Positions 23,382 through 32,320 of a stretch of 64,000 bases of DNA are shown here, piece by piece. The DNA comes from Flexivirga aerilata (GTDB lineage Bacteria > Actinomycetota > Actinomycetes > Actinomycetales > Dermatophilaceae): the NCBI RefSeq assembly GCF_013002715.1, contig NZ_JABENB010000003.1, positions 372,001-436,000 of the forward strand, given 5' to 3'. The first letter of the stretch is position 1, and each line of letters begins with the position of its first letter. The notes under the pieces were generated by a model. That model ran no database searches. It saw nothing but the letters and a program-made list of their open reading frames with translations, and was not told the origin of the DNA. Both the position numbers and the translations under genes were made by a program.

Positions 23382-24191
23382 GTGCGGGTGTCGACCATTG
23401 TGTTCTTCCACGCCCACCCGGACGACGAAGCATCCCAGACCGCCGGCGCGATGGCGAAGGCCAGCGACGAGGGCCACCGCGTGGTCGTCGTCTACGCCAC
23501 CGGCGGGGAGTATGGCGAGGTGCCCGACGACCTCGCGCCCGGCGAGACCCTCCGCGACCGACGTCGCGCCGAGGCGGAGCAGTCCGCGCGGGCCACCGGC
23601 ACCGCGCGGGTCGCCTGGCTCGGCTACCACGACTCCGGAATGACCGGTTGGGAGCAGAACGACGCGCCCGAGTCCTTCCACAGCGCACCCGTCGACGAGG
23701 CCGCGACCCGTCTCGCCGCGATCCTCGACGAGGAGCACGCCGACGTGCTCGTCGGCTACGACTGGCACGGCAACTACGGCCACCCCGACCACGTGAAGGT
23801 GCACGCGGTGACCTACCGCGCCGCGGAGCTCGCCGCGCGGTCACCGCGCGTGCTGGAGGAGACCGCCAACCGCGATGCGCTGCGTGCCGGTGTGCAGGCC
23901 GCCAAGGCGGCCGGGATCGACCTTCCCTTCGACCCGGACGGCCCGATGGACGACGGCAACCCGATGGGCACTCCGGAAGCCGAAATACATTGGGCTGTCG
24001 ACGTTTCCGACTACCTCGATCGCATCCGCGCGTCGATGGAGGCGCACCGCAGCCAGGTCTCCGACATCGGCGGCTTCATGCGTATGCCGCAGGAGGTCTT
24101 CGACGGCAGCTTCGGCACCGAATACTTCGTCGAGCGCGGTCGTCCGGCCGGCATGGTGCACGGCTGGTTCCTGGACGACGCTAACGCGTGA
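23382..24191 (+). CDS. LmbE/PIG-L family deacetylase
   Basis: A 269-residue zinc amidohydrolase of the N-acetylglucosaminyl deacetylase family (relatives: MshB, Mca, PIG-L). It has the zinc-binding AHPDDE (residues ~11-16), the Tyr/His region YDWHGNYGHPDHVKVH with the third zinc His (~130-145), and normal length. GTG at 23382 is the only early start. MshB or Mca function in mycothiol metabolism is possible, but the neighbours give no support. The end overlaps the end of the following convergent gene by 11 bases. Confidence 0.82.
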   Translation: MRVSTIVFFHAHPDDEASQTAGAMAKASDEGHRVVVVYATGGEYGEVPDDLAPGETLRDRRRAEAEQSARATGTARVAWLGYHDSGMTGWEQNDAPESFHSAPVDEAATRLAAILDEEHADVLVGYDWHGNYGHPDHVKVHAVTYRAAELAARSPRVLEETANRDALRAGVQAAKAAGIDLPFDPDGPMDDGNPMGTPEAEIHWAVDVSDYLDRIRASMEAHRSQVSDIGGFMRMPQEVFDGSFGTEYFVERGRPAGMVHGWFLDDANA

Positions 24192-24873
24192 GGTCCCACG
24201 TCGCGACGTGGTAGCGCACCCCGAACGGCGCGTCGCTGTAGAGCAGGTCCGCCGTCACCCGGGCTCCGTCGACCGCGCCCGCGAGCACCTGCCACGGCGC
24301 GCGACCACCGGCGTGCACGCCGGCGCACTCGGTCGCGTCCAGCGCGCAGAGTGGTGCGGTGTCTCCGCCGGCAAGGGCGCGCCGCACCGCGGTGTCGACC
24401 GGATGGTCGGAGTGGTCGGTGCCGTCGCCCGGCTCCCACGTGAAGCTGCCGCTGCCGAGCACCAGCAGCGTGTCGGTGTCCGCGGCGAGTTGCTTGCCGA
24501 GCACGGCGCACTCCTCCGCCGACGCGTCGGGGCCGACGAGTTGCACCGTCATACCCGGCAGGCGGGCGGTCTCGCGCAGCCACGCGGCGACCAACAGGGT
24601 CGGCTCCGGGTTGTCCTCGTGCGCGCTCGGCGCCTCCGACAGACCGAGCTCCCCCTCCCGTCCGTATGCCGTGAGCCGCGCACCGGTGCCGGCGTCGATC
24701 AGCCGGGTGCGCTCCCCCGGGCCAACCGCGGTCCAGCGGCCGCCGGGGTCTCCGGGATCGCCGACCGCACGGATCATCGCGTCGCGCACCGCCTGCAGCG
24801 TGGGTGAACCGGCGCCACCCAGGGCAGGCACGAGCGCCGGGGCGTCGGGGACGATGACGGCACGGCGCAGCAC
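24181..24873 (-). CDS. Class III extradiol dioxygenase-like conserved protein
   Basis: A 230-residue actinobacterial protein. The N-terminus LRRAVIVPDAPALVPALGG resembles the LigB-like fold start (usually a metal-binding P-H-P; here P-D-A-P, so a His is missing). A buried VLGSGSFTWEPGDGTD loop follows. A mycobacterial relative lies near miaA; no miaA is here. Without the usual His ligands a dioxygenase function is doubtful. The GTG start at 24873 is divergent from the folP2-like gene by 40 bases. Confidence 0.55.
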   Translation of the reverse strand: MLRRAVIVPDAPALVPALGGAGSPTLQAVRDAMIRAVGDPGDPGGRWTAVGPGERTRLIDAGTGARLTAYGREGELGLSEAPSAHEDNPEPTLLVAAWLRETARLPGMTVQLVGPDASAEECAVLGKQLAADTDTLLVLGSGSFTWEPGDGTDHSDHPVDTAVRRALAGGDTAPLCALDATECAGVHAGGRAPWQVLAGAVDGARVTADLLYSDAPFGVRYHVATWDLTR

Positions 24874-24913
24874 GTCAGCAAGGGTAAGCGGTGCCGGTGA
24901 TTACGCTGCGCAC

Positions 24914-25780
24914 ATGCCGATCAGCTTCCGCGGGCGCCCGACCCGGACCGACCGCGCCCTGATCATGGCGATCGTGAACCGCACGCCCGACTCGTTCTAC
25001 GACCAGGGGGCGACCTTCGCCGACGACGCTGCTCTGCGGGCCGCGGAGGCCGCAGTGCGCGACGGCGCGGACATCCTCGACATCGGTGGGGTCAAGGCCG
25101 GCGTCGGCGACGACGTCGATGTCGCCGAGGAGACGCAGCGGGTGGTGCCGTTCGTGGCGTCGCTGCGCGAGCGCTTCCCCGACGTCGTGATCAGCGTCGA
25201 CACCTGGCGGCACGAGGTCGGGGCCGCGGCATGCGCGGCGGGCGCCGATCTGCTCAACGACACCTGGGCCGGCCACGACCCCGAACTCGCAGACGTGGCA
25301 ATCGAATTCGGAGCCGGTTACGTCTGCTCGCACACCGGCGGAGCGACGCCGCGGTCGCGTCCTTACCGGGTCCGGTATGACGACGTCGTGGCCGACGTCA
25401 TCGCCGACACCACGGCCCGCGCCGAGGCGCTCGTCGCGCGCGGGCTGCCGAGGGACGGCATCCTGCTCGACCCGACGCACGACTTCGGCAAGAACACCTG
25501 GCACTCGCTGACCCTCACCCGGCGGCTCGACGAACTCGTCGCGACCGGTTGGCCGGTGCTGGTGGCGCTGTCCAACAAGGACTTCGTCGGTGAGGCGCTC
25601 GGCGGTCTGCCGCCCGGTGAGCGGCTGGTCGGCACCCTCGCCGCGACCGCGCTGTCGGCCTGGCACGGCGCCTCGGTCTTCCGGGCGCACAACGTCGCCG
25701 AGACCCGGCAGGCGCTCGAGATGGTCGCGGCGATCCAGGGGCGGCGCACTCCCCCTCAGGTCACCCGCGGCCTGGCGTGA
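24914..25780 (+). CDS. Dihydropteroate synthase-like protein (FolP2 type)
   Basis: A 288-residue TIM-barrel protein of the pterin-binding family. It has the DHPS start IMAIVNRTPDSFYDQGATF (~18-36), GADILDIGGVKAG (~53-65), SVDTWRHEVGAAA (~100) and DPTHDFGKN. The canonical second signature has a Gly-Gly-Glu-Ser-Thr-type ending, here GGVKAG, which is the divergent form of mycobacterial FolP2. FolP2 is reported not to make dihydropteroate and its function is uncertain, so the name DHPS should be used with care. No other folate gene is adjacent. Confidence 0.75.
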   Translation: MPISFRGRPTRTDRALIMAIVNRTPDSFYDQGATFADDAALRAAEAAVRDGADILDIGGVKAGVGDDVDVAEETQRVVPFVASLRERFPDVVISVDTWRHEVGAAACAAGADLLNDTWAGHDPELADVAIEFGAGYVCSHTGGATPRSRPYRVRYDDVVADVIADTTARAEALVARGLPRDGILLDPTHDFGKNTWHSLTLTRRLDELVATGWPVLVALSNKDFVGEALGGLPPGERLVGTLAATALSAWHGASVFRAHNVAETRQALEMVAAIQGRRTPPQVTRGLA

Positions 25781-25827
25781 TCTCCGCGCCCGCAGACCAC
25801 CCCGCCGACTGACTGCGGGCCGCCCCA

Positions 25828-25920
25828 TCGAGTGACGGCCATCCACCGCCCCGAGTGACGGCTCCCTCGGCGAGTGACGGCGCGATGCGGGCGTCAGTCG
25901 CCGAGGGAGCCGTCAGTCGC
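25828..25920. terminator. Multi-arm inverted repeat between convergent genes
   Basis: GAGTGACGGC occurs three times (near 25829, 25853, 25872) and CGTCAGTCG twice in the opposite sense (25892, 25911). The core hairpin is 17 bp: GACGGCTCCCTCGGCGA (25857-25873) with its complement at 25898-25914 around a 24-base loop. It sits between convergent genes and overlaps the last codons of the methyltransferase gene. It is a likely bidirectional terminator although no U-run is present. Confidence 0.6.
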
Positions 25921-26686
25921 GGATGTCCCGGGCGGGCTTGTGGGCGCGCACGAGCAGGCGTGTCGAGTGTGCGACGAACCGGCCGTCCCGCCGGATCAGC
26001 GCGTCCAGCTCGCGCAGAGTCGCGTCATACCGGGTGGAGGTGAAGTCGGGCACCCACCAGACGAGCTTGCGCAGCGTCCACACGACGGCGCCGATGTCGA
26101 AGAACTCCATCCGGCACGAAGCGCTGCGGATCTCGTCGACCACGAGCCCCGCAGCAGTGGCGCCCGCTCGGTCTCCGTCCGGGCTGCGGCCGTTGCGGAC
26201 GTGCTCGGGCAGCGGGCCGAGGAAGCGCTCGATGAGATCGAAGCCGGATGCCGGCCCGACGTGCTGACCGAGGTAGCGGCCGCCAGGCACGAGCACTCGG
26301 CTGATCTCCGCCCAGTTGGACCACACCGGATGGCGCGCGCTCACCATCGCAAAGCTCGCGTCCGCGAAGGGCAGCGGCGCGTCCTGGTCGGCGTCCACCA
26401 CCTCGACACCGCGCGGTCCCAGCAGGTTTCGCGCCTGCTCGACATTGGGCGGCCACCCCTCGGTGACGGCCATCCGGCGCGGCAGCTCGGGCGCTTCGCC
26501 GACGACCTCTCCGCCACCGGTCTGCAGATCCAGCGCCGACTCGACGCCCGCCAGCGCGTCGGCCAGCAAGCCCGCGTAGCCCCACGGCGGTCGCTCCTCG
26601 GTCGCCCGGCCGTCGAGCCAGTCGAAGCTCCAGCCGCTGACGTCGGCGGCATCGGCCTCGGCGACGAGCTGCTCAAAACTGCGCAT
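25913..26686 (-). CDS. Class I SAM-dependent methyltransferase
   Basis: A 257-residue Rossmann-fold methyltransferase. Motif I is degenerate: ALDLQTGGGEVVGE (~50-63) instead of DxGxGxG. The acidic ribose-binding residue is in EVVDADQDAPLPFADASFAMV (EVVDADQDAPLPFADASFAM; ~95-114), and the post-motif ISRVLVPGGRYLGQHVG (~128-144) is typical. The C-terminal Trp-rich part (FDIGAVVWTLRKLVWWVPDF) is also seen in actinobacterial relatives. The substrate is unknown. The gene precedes no obvious partner; dinB is upstream on the same strand. Confidence 0.75.
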   Translation of the reverse strand: MRSFEQLVAEADAADVSGWSFDWLDGRATEERPPWGYAGLLADALAGVESALDLQTGGGEVVGEAPELPRRMAVTEGWPPNVEQARNLLGPRGVEVVDADQDAPLPFADASFAMVSARHPVWSNWAEISRVLVPGGRYLGQHVGPASGFDLIERFLGPLPEHVRNGRSPDGDRAGATAAGLVVDEIRSASCRMEFFDIGAVVWTLRKLVWWVPDFTSTRYDATLRELDALIRRDGRFVAHSTRLLVRAHKPARDIRD

Positions 26687-26718
26687 CAGTCCATCGTGCG
26701 CATCGCGTCAACCGGATT

Positions 26719-28095
26719 TCACCACTGCGGTGGCTCGGCAACCGACAGGTGCGGGTCGTCCGCGGCGAACGTGCGCACCCTGCCGGGCCCGGTGCGCGGA
26801 CCTTCGAAGCGCACCGTCACCCGGCGCAGACCGCTGCCCCACACCCAGCCGGCGCCGTGCTCGGTGTGGGCGACGTCCTGGCCCGGCCACCAGGAGGGCG
26901 GGCCGCCGCCGACGTAGGCAGCCGGGCCCGGTGTGCGCCGCACGTCCCCCGCGGGCGTGGCCGGCACCTCGGCGTCGTCGTCGATGCCGAGCGGAAGGGG
27001 CGCGGCGACCTCCTGCTGGTCGTCGAAGCGCAACCGTTCCTGCGAGTGTGTGCTCAACCCGGAGACGCCAACTCCCAGCAACCGCAGGCCGTTCGAGACG
27101 TCGACGCCGTCGAGGAGTCGGCGTGCGACGTCGAGGATCACGCCGGCGTCGCCGGTCGGGTGCAGCAGCGTCTCCGACCTGGTCTGGGTGGAGAAGTCGT
27201 GCTGGCGCGCCTTGATGGTGATCGTCCGGGCGAAGGCGGCCGACTGGGCGAGGCGCGCTGCGGTGCGACGCGCGAGGCTGGTCAGCTCGGCATCGAGCAC
27301 CGACCGGTCCACCACGTCGGTCTGGAAGGTCTCCTCGGCCGAGACGCTCTTGGCCTCGCGCTCGACGACCACCTCGCGGTCGTCCTGGGCGCGGGCGAGC
27401 TCGTGCAGGCTGCCGCCGTGTGCGGACCCGAAGATGCTCACCAGGTCGGTGCGCTCCATGCGCTGCAGGTCGGCGACCGTCTCGACGCCGAACGTGCGCA
27501 GCCGGGCCGCCGTCATGGGGCCGATGCCGGCGATCACCCGCACCGACAGCGGGGCGAGCATCTCCAGCTCACGCCCCGGGGGTATGACGACCAGGCCCTG
27601 CGGCTTCTCGAGGTCGGAGCCGATCTTGGCCAGCATCTTGGAGGAGGCGATGCCTGCGGAAGCGGTCAATCCGCCTGTCGCACCGCGGATTTCGTCGATC
27701 AATTGCTGTGCGGCCGCGCGCACACCGTCCGGTGACAGATCGGTGAGGTCACCGGCGGCGAGATCGACATACGCCTCGTCCACGCTGACCTGTTCCACGA
27801 CCGGGGACAGCTCGTGCAGCAGCTCCATGACGATCCGGCTCGACTTGCGGTAGGCGTCACCGCGTGGATGCAGGAAGGCCGTGCCCGCCGGGCAACGCCG
27901 TCGCGCCTCGGCGGTGGGCATCGCCGAGCGCGCACCGAAGACCCGCGCCTCGTAGGACGCGGTCGCGACCACTCCGCGCGGGCCGATGCCGCCCACACAG
28001 ACCGGCTTGCCCCGCAGCGACGGCTTGTCCCGCTGCTCGACGGCGGCGAAGAATGCGTCGAGATCCAGATGCAGGATGCTCGCCGCAGAACGCAC
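26719..28095 (-). CDS. dinB: DNA polymerase IV (Y-family)
   Basis: A 458-residue translesion polymerase. The palm has the two metal sites LHLDLDAFFAAVEQ (~8-21) and SVDEAYVDL (~104-112). The helix-hairpin-helix thumb is VIAGIGPMTAARLRTFGVET (~186-205), and the little-finger domain follows to ~350. Residues ~350-458 are an extension with a Pro-rich linker and a beta-rich Trp motif (GAGWVWGSGLRRVTVRF) common in actinobacterial DinB. No LexA box was recognised upstream. The 91 bases before the start carry short degenerate repeats of AGTGCTGACG. Confidence 0.9.
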   Translation of the reverse strand: MRSAASILHLDLDAFFAAVEQRDKPSLRGKPVCVGGIGPRGVVATASYEARVFGARSAMPTAEARRRCPAGTAFLHPRGDAYRKSSRIVMELLHELSPVVEQVSVDEAYVDLAAGDLTDLSPDGVRAAAQQLIDEIRGATGGLTASAGIASSKMLAKIGSDLEKPQGLVVIPPGRELEMLAPLSVRVIAGIGPMTAARLRTFGVETVADLQRMERTDLVSIFGSAHGGSLHELARAQDDREVVVEREAKSVSAEETFQTDVVDRSVLDAELTSLARRTAARLAQSAAFARTITIKARQHDFSTQTRSETLLHPTGDAGVILDVARRLLDGVDVSNGLRLLGVGVSGLSTHSQERLRFDDQQEVAAPLPLGIDDDAEVPATPAGDVRRTPGPAAYVGGGPPSWWPGQDVAHTEHGAGWVWGSGLRRVTVRFEGPRTGPGRVRTFAADDPHLSVAEPPQW

Positions 28096-28186
28096 CGCAC
28101 CATTGTCACCGACGGCACTGACAGTGCTGACGCGGCAGATAGTGCTGACGTGGCTGACGGCACCGACCGCAGTGCGCCGCCGTCCC

Positions 28187-29236
28187 TCAGGCGAGCGTGA
28201 TCACGACCTTCACGTCGCCGGGCTGCTTGGTGAACGCCTCGGCATACTGCTCCAGCGGCACCCGGCGGGTGATGAGGCTCTCGAGCCAACCGCGGTCGGC
28301 CTCGGTCAGCGCCTTGGCGGCCTGCTCGTAGTGCCGCAGGTTGGCGTTGACCGAGCCCACCACGGCAGCGTTACCGAGCACCGCGTCCCTGTTGATCGCG
28401 CCCAGGTCGAGGTCGACCGTGTCGCCCGGGTTGGAGATGCCGGTGAGCACCGTGACGACATACGGCTTGGCGGCGGCCAGCACGGCGCCGATGATCGAGG
28501 TGACGCCGGTGCCCTCGATGACCACGTCCGGTTGGACCGCTTGCAGCACCTGGTCGATGGGCTCGGTGTGGTAGGTCGCGCCGAGTTCGGCGACCAGCTT
28601 CGGCTTCGGGCCCGTGGTGTTGTGGTCGAGCACGTGCACGTCCAGGCCCCGCTGGACACCGATCATCGCGGCGAGCAGGCCGATGGGGCCGGCGCCGGTG
28701 ATCAGCACCGACTTCGGGTCGAACCACGCGCGCCCACCGACCCGGTCGACCTGCTCCCACGCCTTGGCGACGATCGTGGTCGGTTCCATCAGCACGCCGA
28801 CCGACTCCAGCGACGCGTCGAGCTTGACTGCGTGCTCGCTCCTGACCCGCCATTGCTGCGCGGCGAAGCCGGCGAGCTCCTTGATGCCGTGCTCGGTGTA
28901 TTCGCCGTTGCGGCACATGTCCCACTCGCCGTGTGCGCAGGCTCCACAGGGCACGGGGTCGGGCATCCGGACGACGCCCACGATCAGGTCGCCGGGCGCG
29001 AAGCCGCTGCCCTCAGGAGCCTCCCGCACCCGGCCGAGTGACTCGTGTCCGATGATCAGTCGCTCGGAGCCGGGCGGTGCCCAGCCGTAGAGACCGTCGG
29101 CGAGTTCGTGGTCGGTGCCGCAAACACCGACCTGGAGGCCGTCGACGAGGACGTCGCCGAGAGCTTCGTCGGGGTCGGGCATGTCCTGCACCGACAGCGA
29201 GTTCTTCTGTTGCGGGATGACCGTGAGAGCGCGCAT
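28187..29236 (-). CDS. Zinc-dependent dehydrogenase, glucose 1-dehydrogenase-like
   Basis: A 349-residue medium-chain dehydrogenase. The catalytic zinc site is GVCGTDHELADG with Cys39 and the following Asp/His; GHESLGRV is at ~62. The structural zinc loop is CGACAHGEWDMC (~97-108), and the NAD(P)-binding Rossmann is VLITGAGPIGLLAAMIG (~187-203). The layout matches archaeal-type glucose dehydrogenases (Glc DH-C family) rather than alcohol dehydrogenases. It would oxidise an aldose C1. It stands alone between dinB and recQ. Confidence 0.82.
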   Translation of the reverse strand: MRALTVIPQQKNSLSVQDMPDPDEALGDVLVDGLQVGVCGTDHELADGLYGWAPPGSERLIIGHESLGRVREAPEGSGFAPGDLIVGVVRMPDPVPCGACAHGEWDMCRNGEYTEHGIKELAGFAAQQWRVRSEHAVKLDASLESVGVLMEPTTIVAKAWEQVDRVGGRAWFDPKSVLITGAGPIGLLAAMIGVQRGLDVHVLDHNTTGPKPKLVAELGATYHTEPIDQVLQAVQPDVVIEGTGVTSIIGAVLAAAKPYVVTVLTGISNPGDTVDLDLGAINRDAVLGNAAVVGSVNANLRHYEQAAKALTEADRGWLESLITRRVPLEQYAEAFTKQPGDVKVVITLA

Positions 29237-29287
29237 GCGCCGACGGTATCGACTCGGGACGCCCGCTCGGGCTGGAGGAGGGCGAAA

Positions 29288-31387
29288 TCAGCCGACGGTC
29301 CGGTGGAGCAGGAGGGGCAGGACCGCGCGTGCGCCGGCCTCGCGCAGTGTCGCGGCGGCAACGGTGACCGCCCAGCCGGAGGACGATTCATCGACGACCA
29401 GGAGCACAGCCTTGCCGGCGACGTCGGGAGCAGCGTTCTCCCCCAACGTCTTTCGCCAGAAGGCCGCCTCGTCCGGCGAGGTGAGGTCGTCCGGCACGCG
29501 TGCCTCGACCGCCCAGCCGGCAGTCGGCAGACGACCGACGGTGCCGAGGTGTTCGACCACGCCGGCGACCAGCTGCGGGTGGCCGGTGGCGGCCAGCCCG
29601 ACGATTACGTCGGGTCGGGTGCTCCACTGGTTGCGCCAGCGACTGAGCGTCTGCACCGCCGCGTCGAGCAGGTCCTGCGGTGGCGCCGCGTCGGCTCGCA
29701 GGGCACCGGTGAGCAGGTCACCCCACTCGGCGGCGTCGGCGTGCACGATCACCCGGCCCTCGTCGGCGGCCAGCGCGGCGGGGATCTTGCCCCGCGCGCC
29801 GAAGGATCCGCCGGGCCACATCTTGCGCGGCTCCAGCAGGTGTTCCTCGCCGCGCAGCACCTCGCGCACCGCGGCGACCGTCTGCGGGTCGGGCGCGGCT
29901 CCGAGCGGGGCGGGGAGTGCGCCGAGACACACCGAGCACCGACCGCACGGCTCGGCCTCCGGGTCGTCCAGCGACTGTTGCAGCAGCTGCATGAGGCACT
30001 GCTCGCCACGCAGGTAGCTGCGCATGATGTCGGCCTCGCGGCGGCGCACGGCGAGCACGCTGTCGTAGTGCGCCTGGTCGAACTCCCAGGTCGTGCCGGT
30101 GACCCGCCAGCCGTCGGGGAGCCGCTCGGTCACCCCGTCCACCGCGAGTTGCTTGAGCAGCAGCTCCACCTTGCTGCGTCGCAGACCGGTCTCGGCCTCC
30201 AGTGCCGGCACCGACATCGGCGCCTCCGCCGCGCTGAGCACCTCGAGCAGCCGGCGCACCTGCGGCTCCTTCGGGATCGTCGCGGTGGCGAAGTAGTCCC
30301 ACACGGCGTCGTCCCCGGCGGACGGCAGCAGCGCGACCAGTGCGTGGTCGATGGCCCGCCCGGCACGACCCACCTGCTGGTAGTAGGAGACCGGTGACGG
30401 CGGTGCGCCGACGTGCACCACGAAGCCGAGATCCGGCTTGTCGTAGCCCATGCCGAGTGCGGAGGTCGCGACCAGCGCCTTGACGCGGTTGGCGCGCAGG
30501 TCCTCCTCGAGGCGTTCGCGTTGCGCACTGTCGAGGCCGCCGGTGTATGCCGCCACCGTCATACCCGGCGTGTCGGCGTAGCGCCGCTGCAACGCCTCGG
30601 TGAGGCGCTCGGCGTCGGCGACCGTGAGCGTGTAGACGATGCCCGACCCGGGCAGCTCGGGCAGGTGATCGACCACCCACGCGTAGCGCTGCAGCGGATC
30701 CATCAGCGGCAGCACGGCGAGTTGCAGGCTCGACCTGGCGAGCGGCCCGCGCAGCACGACCGTGTCGTCGCCGAACTGCTCGGCGACGTCGGCGACCACC
30801 CGGGAGTTGGCGGTCGCGGTCGTGGCGAGCACCGGAGTCTGCGGGTTGAGCCGCCGCAGCACGTCGGTCACCCGCCGGTAGTCGGGCCGGAAGTCGTGGC
30901 CCCAGTCGGACACCGAGTGCGCCTCGTCGATCACCACGAGTCCGAGGGAGCCGGCGAGCGACTCCAGCACCCGGGCTCCGAAACCGGGGTTGGCGAGCCG
31001 CTCCGGCGAGACCAGCAGGACGTCGATCTCGCCGGCCGCGAGGTCATCCTCGATCTGTTGCCAGGCATCGAAATTGGAGCTGTTGAGGGTCGCAGCGCGC
31101 AGGCCGGCCCGCTCGGCAGCAGCCACCTGGTCACGCATCAGTGAGAGCAGCGGCGACACCACCAGGGTCGGACCGCCGCCGGCGCGGCGGATCCACGAGG
31201 TGGCGATCCAGTAGACCGCCGACTTGCCCCACCCGGTCGCCTGCACGACCAGCACCCGCGCTCCGGGCCGGCGCAGCGCGTGGAGCGCCTCCATCTGCCC
31301 GGGCCGCAACTGCGCGTCCGGGCCGGCGAGCACGCCGAGCACGTCGGCGGCGGTGTCCTCGATCGTCGGTGCATCCACGATGGCCAT
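29288..31387 (-). CDS. RecQ-family ATP-dependent DNA helicase with C-terminal PRTase-like domain
   Basis: A 699-residue protein. Helicase motifs include motif I VVQATGWGKSAVY (~48-60), motif II DEAHS (in LGLVVIDEAHSVSDWGHDF), motif III ATTATA and motif VI QQVGRAGRAIDHA (~330). A RecQ zinc module (CLMQLLQQSL...CGRCSVCLG) and a winged-helix-like region (~360-430) follow. The last ~180 residues resemble a phosphoribosyltransferase: DVIVGLAATGHPQLVAGV and AVLLVVDESSSGWAVTVAAA (a PRPP-loop-like sequence lacking the usual DD pair). Such RecQ-PRTase fusions are seen in actinobacteria; the role of the tail is unknown. Confidence 0.88.
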   Translation of the reverse strand: MAIVDAPTIEDTAADVLGVLAGPDAQLRPGQMEALHALRRPGARVLVVQATGWGKSAVYWIATSWIRRAGGGPTLVVSPLLSLMRDQVAAAERAGLRAATLNSSNFDAWQQIEDDLAAGEIDVLLVSPERLANPGFGARVLESLAGSLGLVVIDEAHSVSDWGHDFRPDYRRVTDVLRRLNPQTPVLATTATANSRVVADVAEQFGDDTVVLRGPLARSSLQLAVLPLMDPLQRYAWVVDHLPELPGSGIVYTLTVADAERLTEALQRRYADTPGMTVAAYTGGLDSAQRERLEEDLRANRVKALVATSALGMGYDKPDLGFVVHVGAPPSPVSYYQQVGRAGRAIDHALVALLPSAGDDAVWDYFATATIPKEPQVRRLLEVLSAAEAPMSVPALEAETGLRRSKVELLLKQLAVDGVTERLPDGWRVTGTTWEFDQAHYDSVLAVRRREADIMRSYLRGEQCLMQLLQQSLDDPEAEPCGRCSVCLGALPAPLGAAPDPQTVAAVREVLRGEEHLLEPRKMWPGGSFGARGKIPAALAADEGRVIVHADAAEWGDLLTGALRADAAPPQDLLDAAVQTLSRWRNQWSTRPDVIVGLAATGHPQLVAGVVEHLGTVGRLPTAGWAVEARVPDDLTSPDEAAFWRKTLGENAAPDVAGKAVLLVVDESSSGWAVTVAAATLREAGARAVLPLLLHRTVG

Positions 31388-31422
31388 GCTCGCAGTCTGC
31401 GCGCCGCCACCGACAAGGCCCG

Positions 31423-32178
31423 TCAGCCGGCGGCCTTCTTGGCCGCTTTCCGCTCCGCCTCGACCCGCTCGAGCTCGGCCGCCTGCTCCGGCGTCGGCGC
31501 CGTGCCGCCGAGCCGCGCGGGCAGATACTTCAGATCGTCGCCGGTGAGCGGCTCGTAGGAGTCCTGTGCCTCGTGCAGCATGCCCTCCATCACCGTCCGC
31601 AGCCGCGCGGTCTCGGTGTCCACGTCCGCGTCCGCCGGGATGTCGATCGGCGCACCGGTGGTGATCGTCACCGGCACCTTCGGCCGGAGCAGGGTCTTGT
31701 CGTGGTCCTTGGTCCAGACCCGCTGGGACCCCCAGATGATCATCGGTATGACGGGCACCCCCGCTTCCTGCGCCATCCGCACCGCACCGCTCTTGAAGTC
31801 GCGCAGCTCGAACGACCGGGAGATGGTGGTCTCGGGGAACACCCCGATGAGTTCGCCGCGCCGCAACGCCGCCACCGCTTCCTGGTAGGCGCCGGCACCG
31901 GCCGCCCGGTCCACCGGGATGTGCTTCATCCCCCGCATCAGCGGACCCATCACCCGGTGGTCGAAGACCTCCTTCTTGGCCATGAAGCGCACGATGCGTC
32001 CGACGTCGTGGGCCGGGTAGCCGCCGTAGGCGAAGTCGAAGTAGCCCACGTGGTTCATCGCGATGACCGCGCCGCCGGTGCGTGGGATGTTCTCCGAGCC
32101 GGTGCGCTCGAACTTCAGTCCCTGCGCGGCGAAGACGCCCAGCGCGAAGTTGATTACTCCCGAGTAGAGGGGTTCCAT
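31423..32178 (-). CDS. 1-acyl-sn-glycerol-3-phosphate acyltransferase-like
   Basis: A 251-residue PlsC-family acyltransferase. The catalytic HxxxxD is in AMNHVGYFDFAYG (~41-53), the glycerol-phosphate-binding motif is FPETTISRSFELRDFKSG (~114-131), and PVIPMIIWG (~142-150) is motif IV. Members acylate lysophosphatidate or related acceptors at the membrane. The N-terminal ~20 residues are hydrophobic (NFALGVFAAQGL). The C-terminal Lys/Ala-rich tail (ERKAAKKAAG) is a low-complexity extension. ATG 32178 was chosen since the family begins there. Confidence 0.85.
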   Translation of the reverse strand: MEPLYSGVINFALGVFAAQGLKFERTGSENIPRTGGAVIAMNHVGYFDFAYGGYPAHDVGRIVRFMAKKEVFDHRVMGPLMRGMKHIPVDRAAGAGAYQEAVAALRRGELIGVFPETTISRSFELRDFKSGAVRMAQEAGVPVIPMIIWGSQRVWTKDHDKTLLRPKVPVTITTGAPIDIPADADVDTETARLRTVMEGMLHEAQDSYEPLTGDDLKYLPARLGGTAPTPEQAAELERVEAERKAAKKAAG

Positions 32179-32320
32179 GCCGCGCACTGTAGTGCGTCGC
32201 GCCGGAAATGGAGCAGCTCCGGAGCCGGGATGGAGAAGGTACTCAGCAAGTACGGAGCGGGTGCGCATCGGGTGTGGAGCAGGTGCGGAATGCCGCGGCG
32301 CCCCGCGTGTTGCACCTGAG

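Noticed and set aside
24181..24873. Extradiol dioxygenase with catabolic function
   Set aside because: The His metal ligands are not visible and no aromatic degradation genes adjoin.
24876..24897. GGGTAA before the FolP2-like gene as another sigma target
   Set aside because: No GNNT at 14-16 bases upstream.
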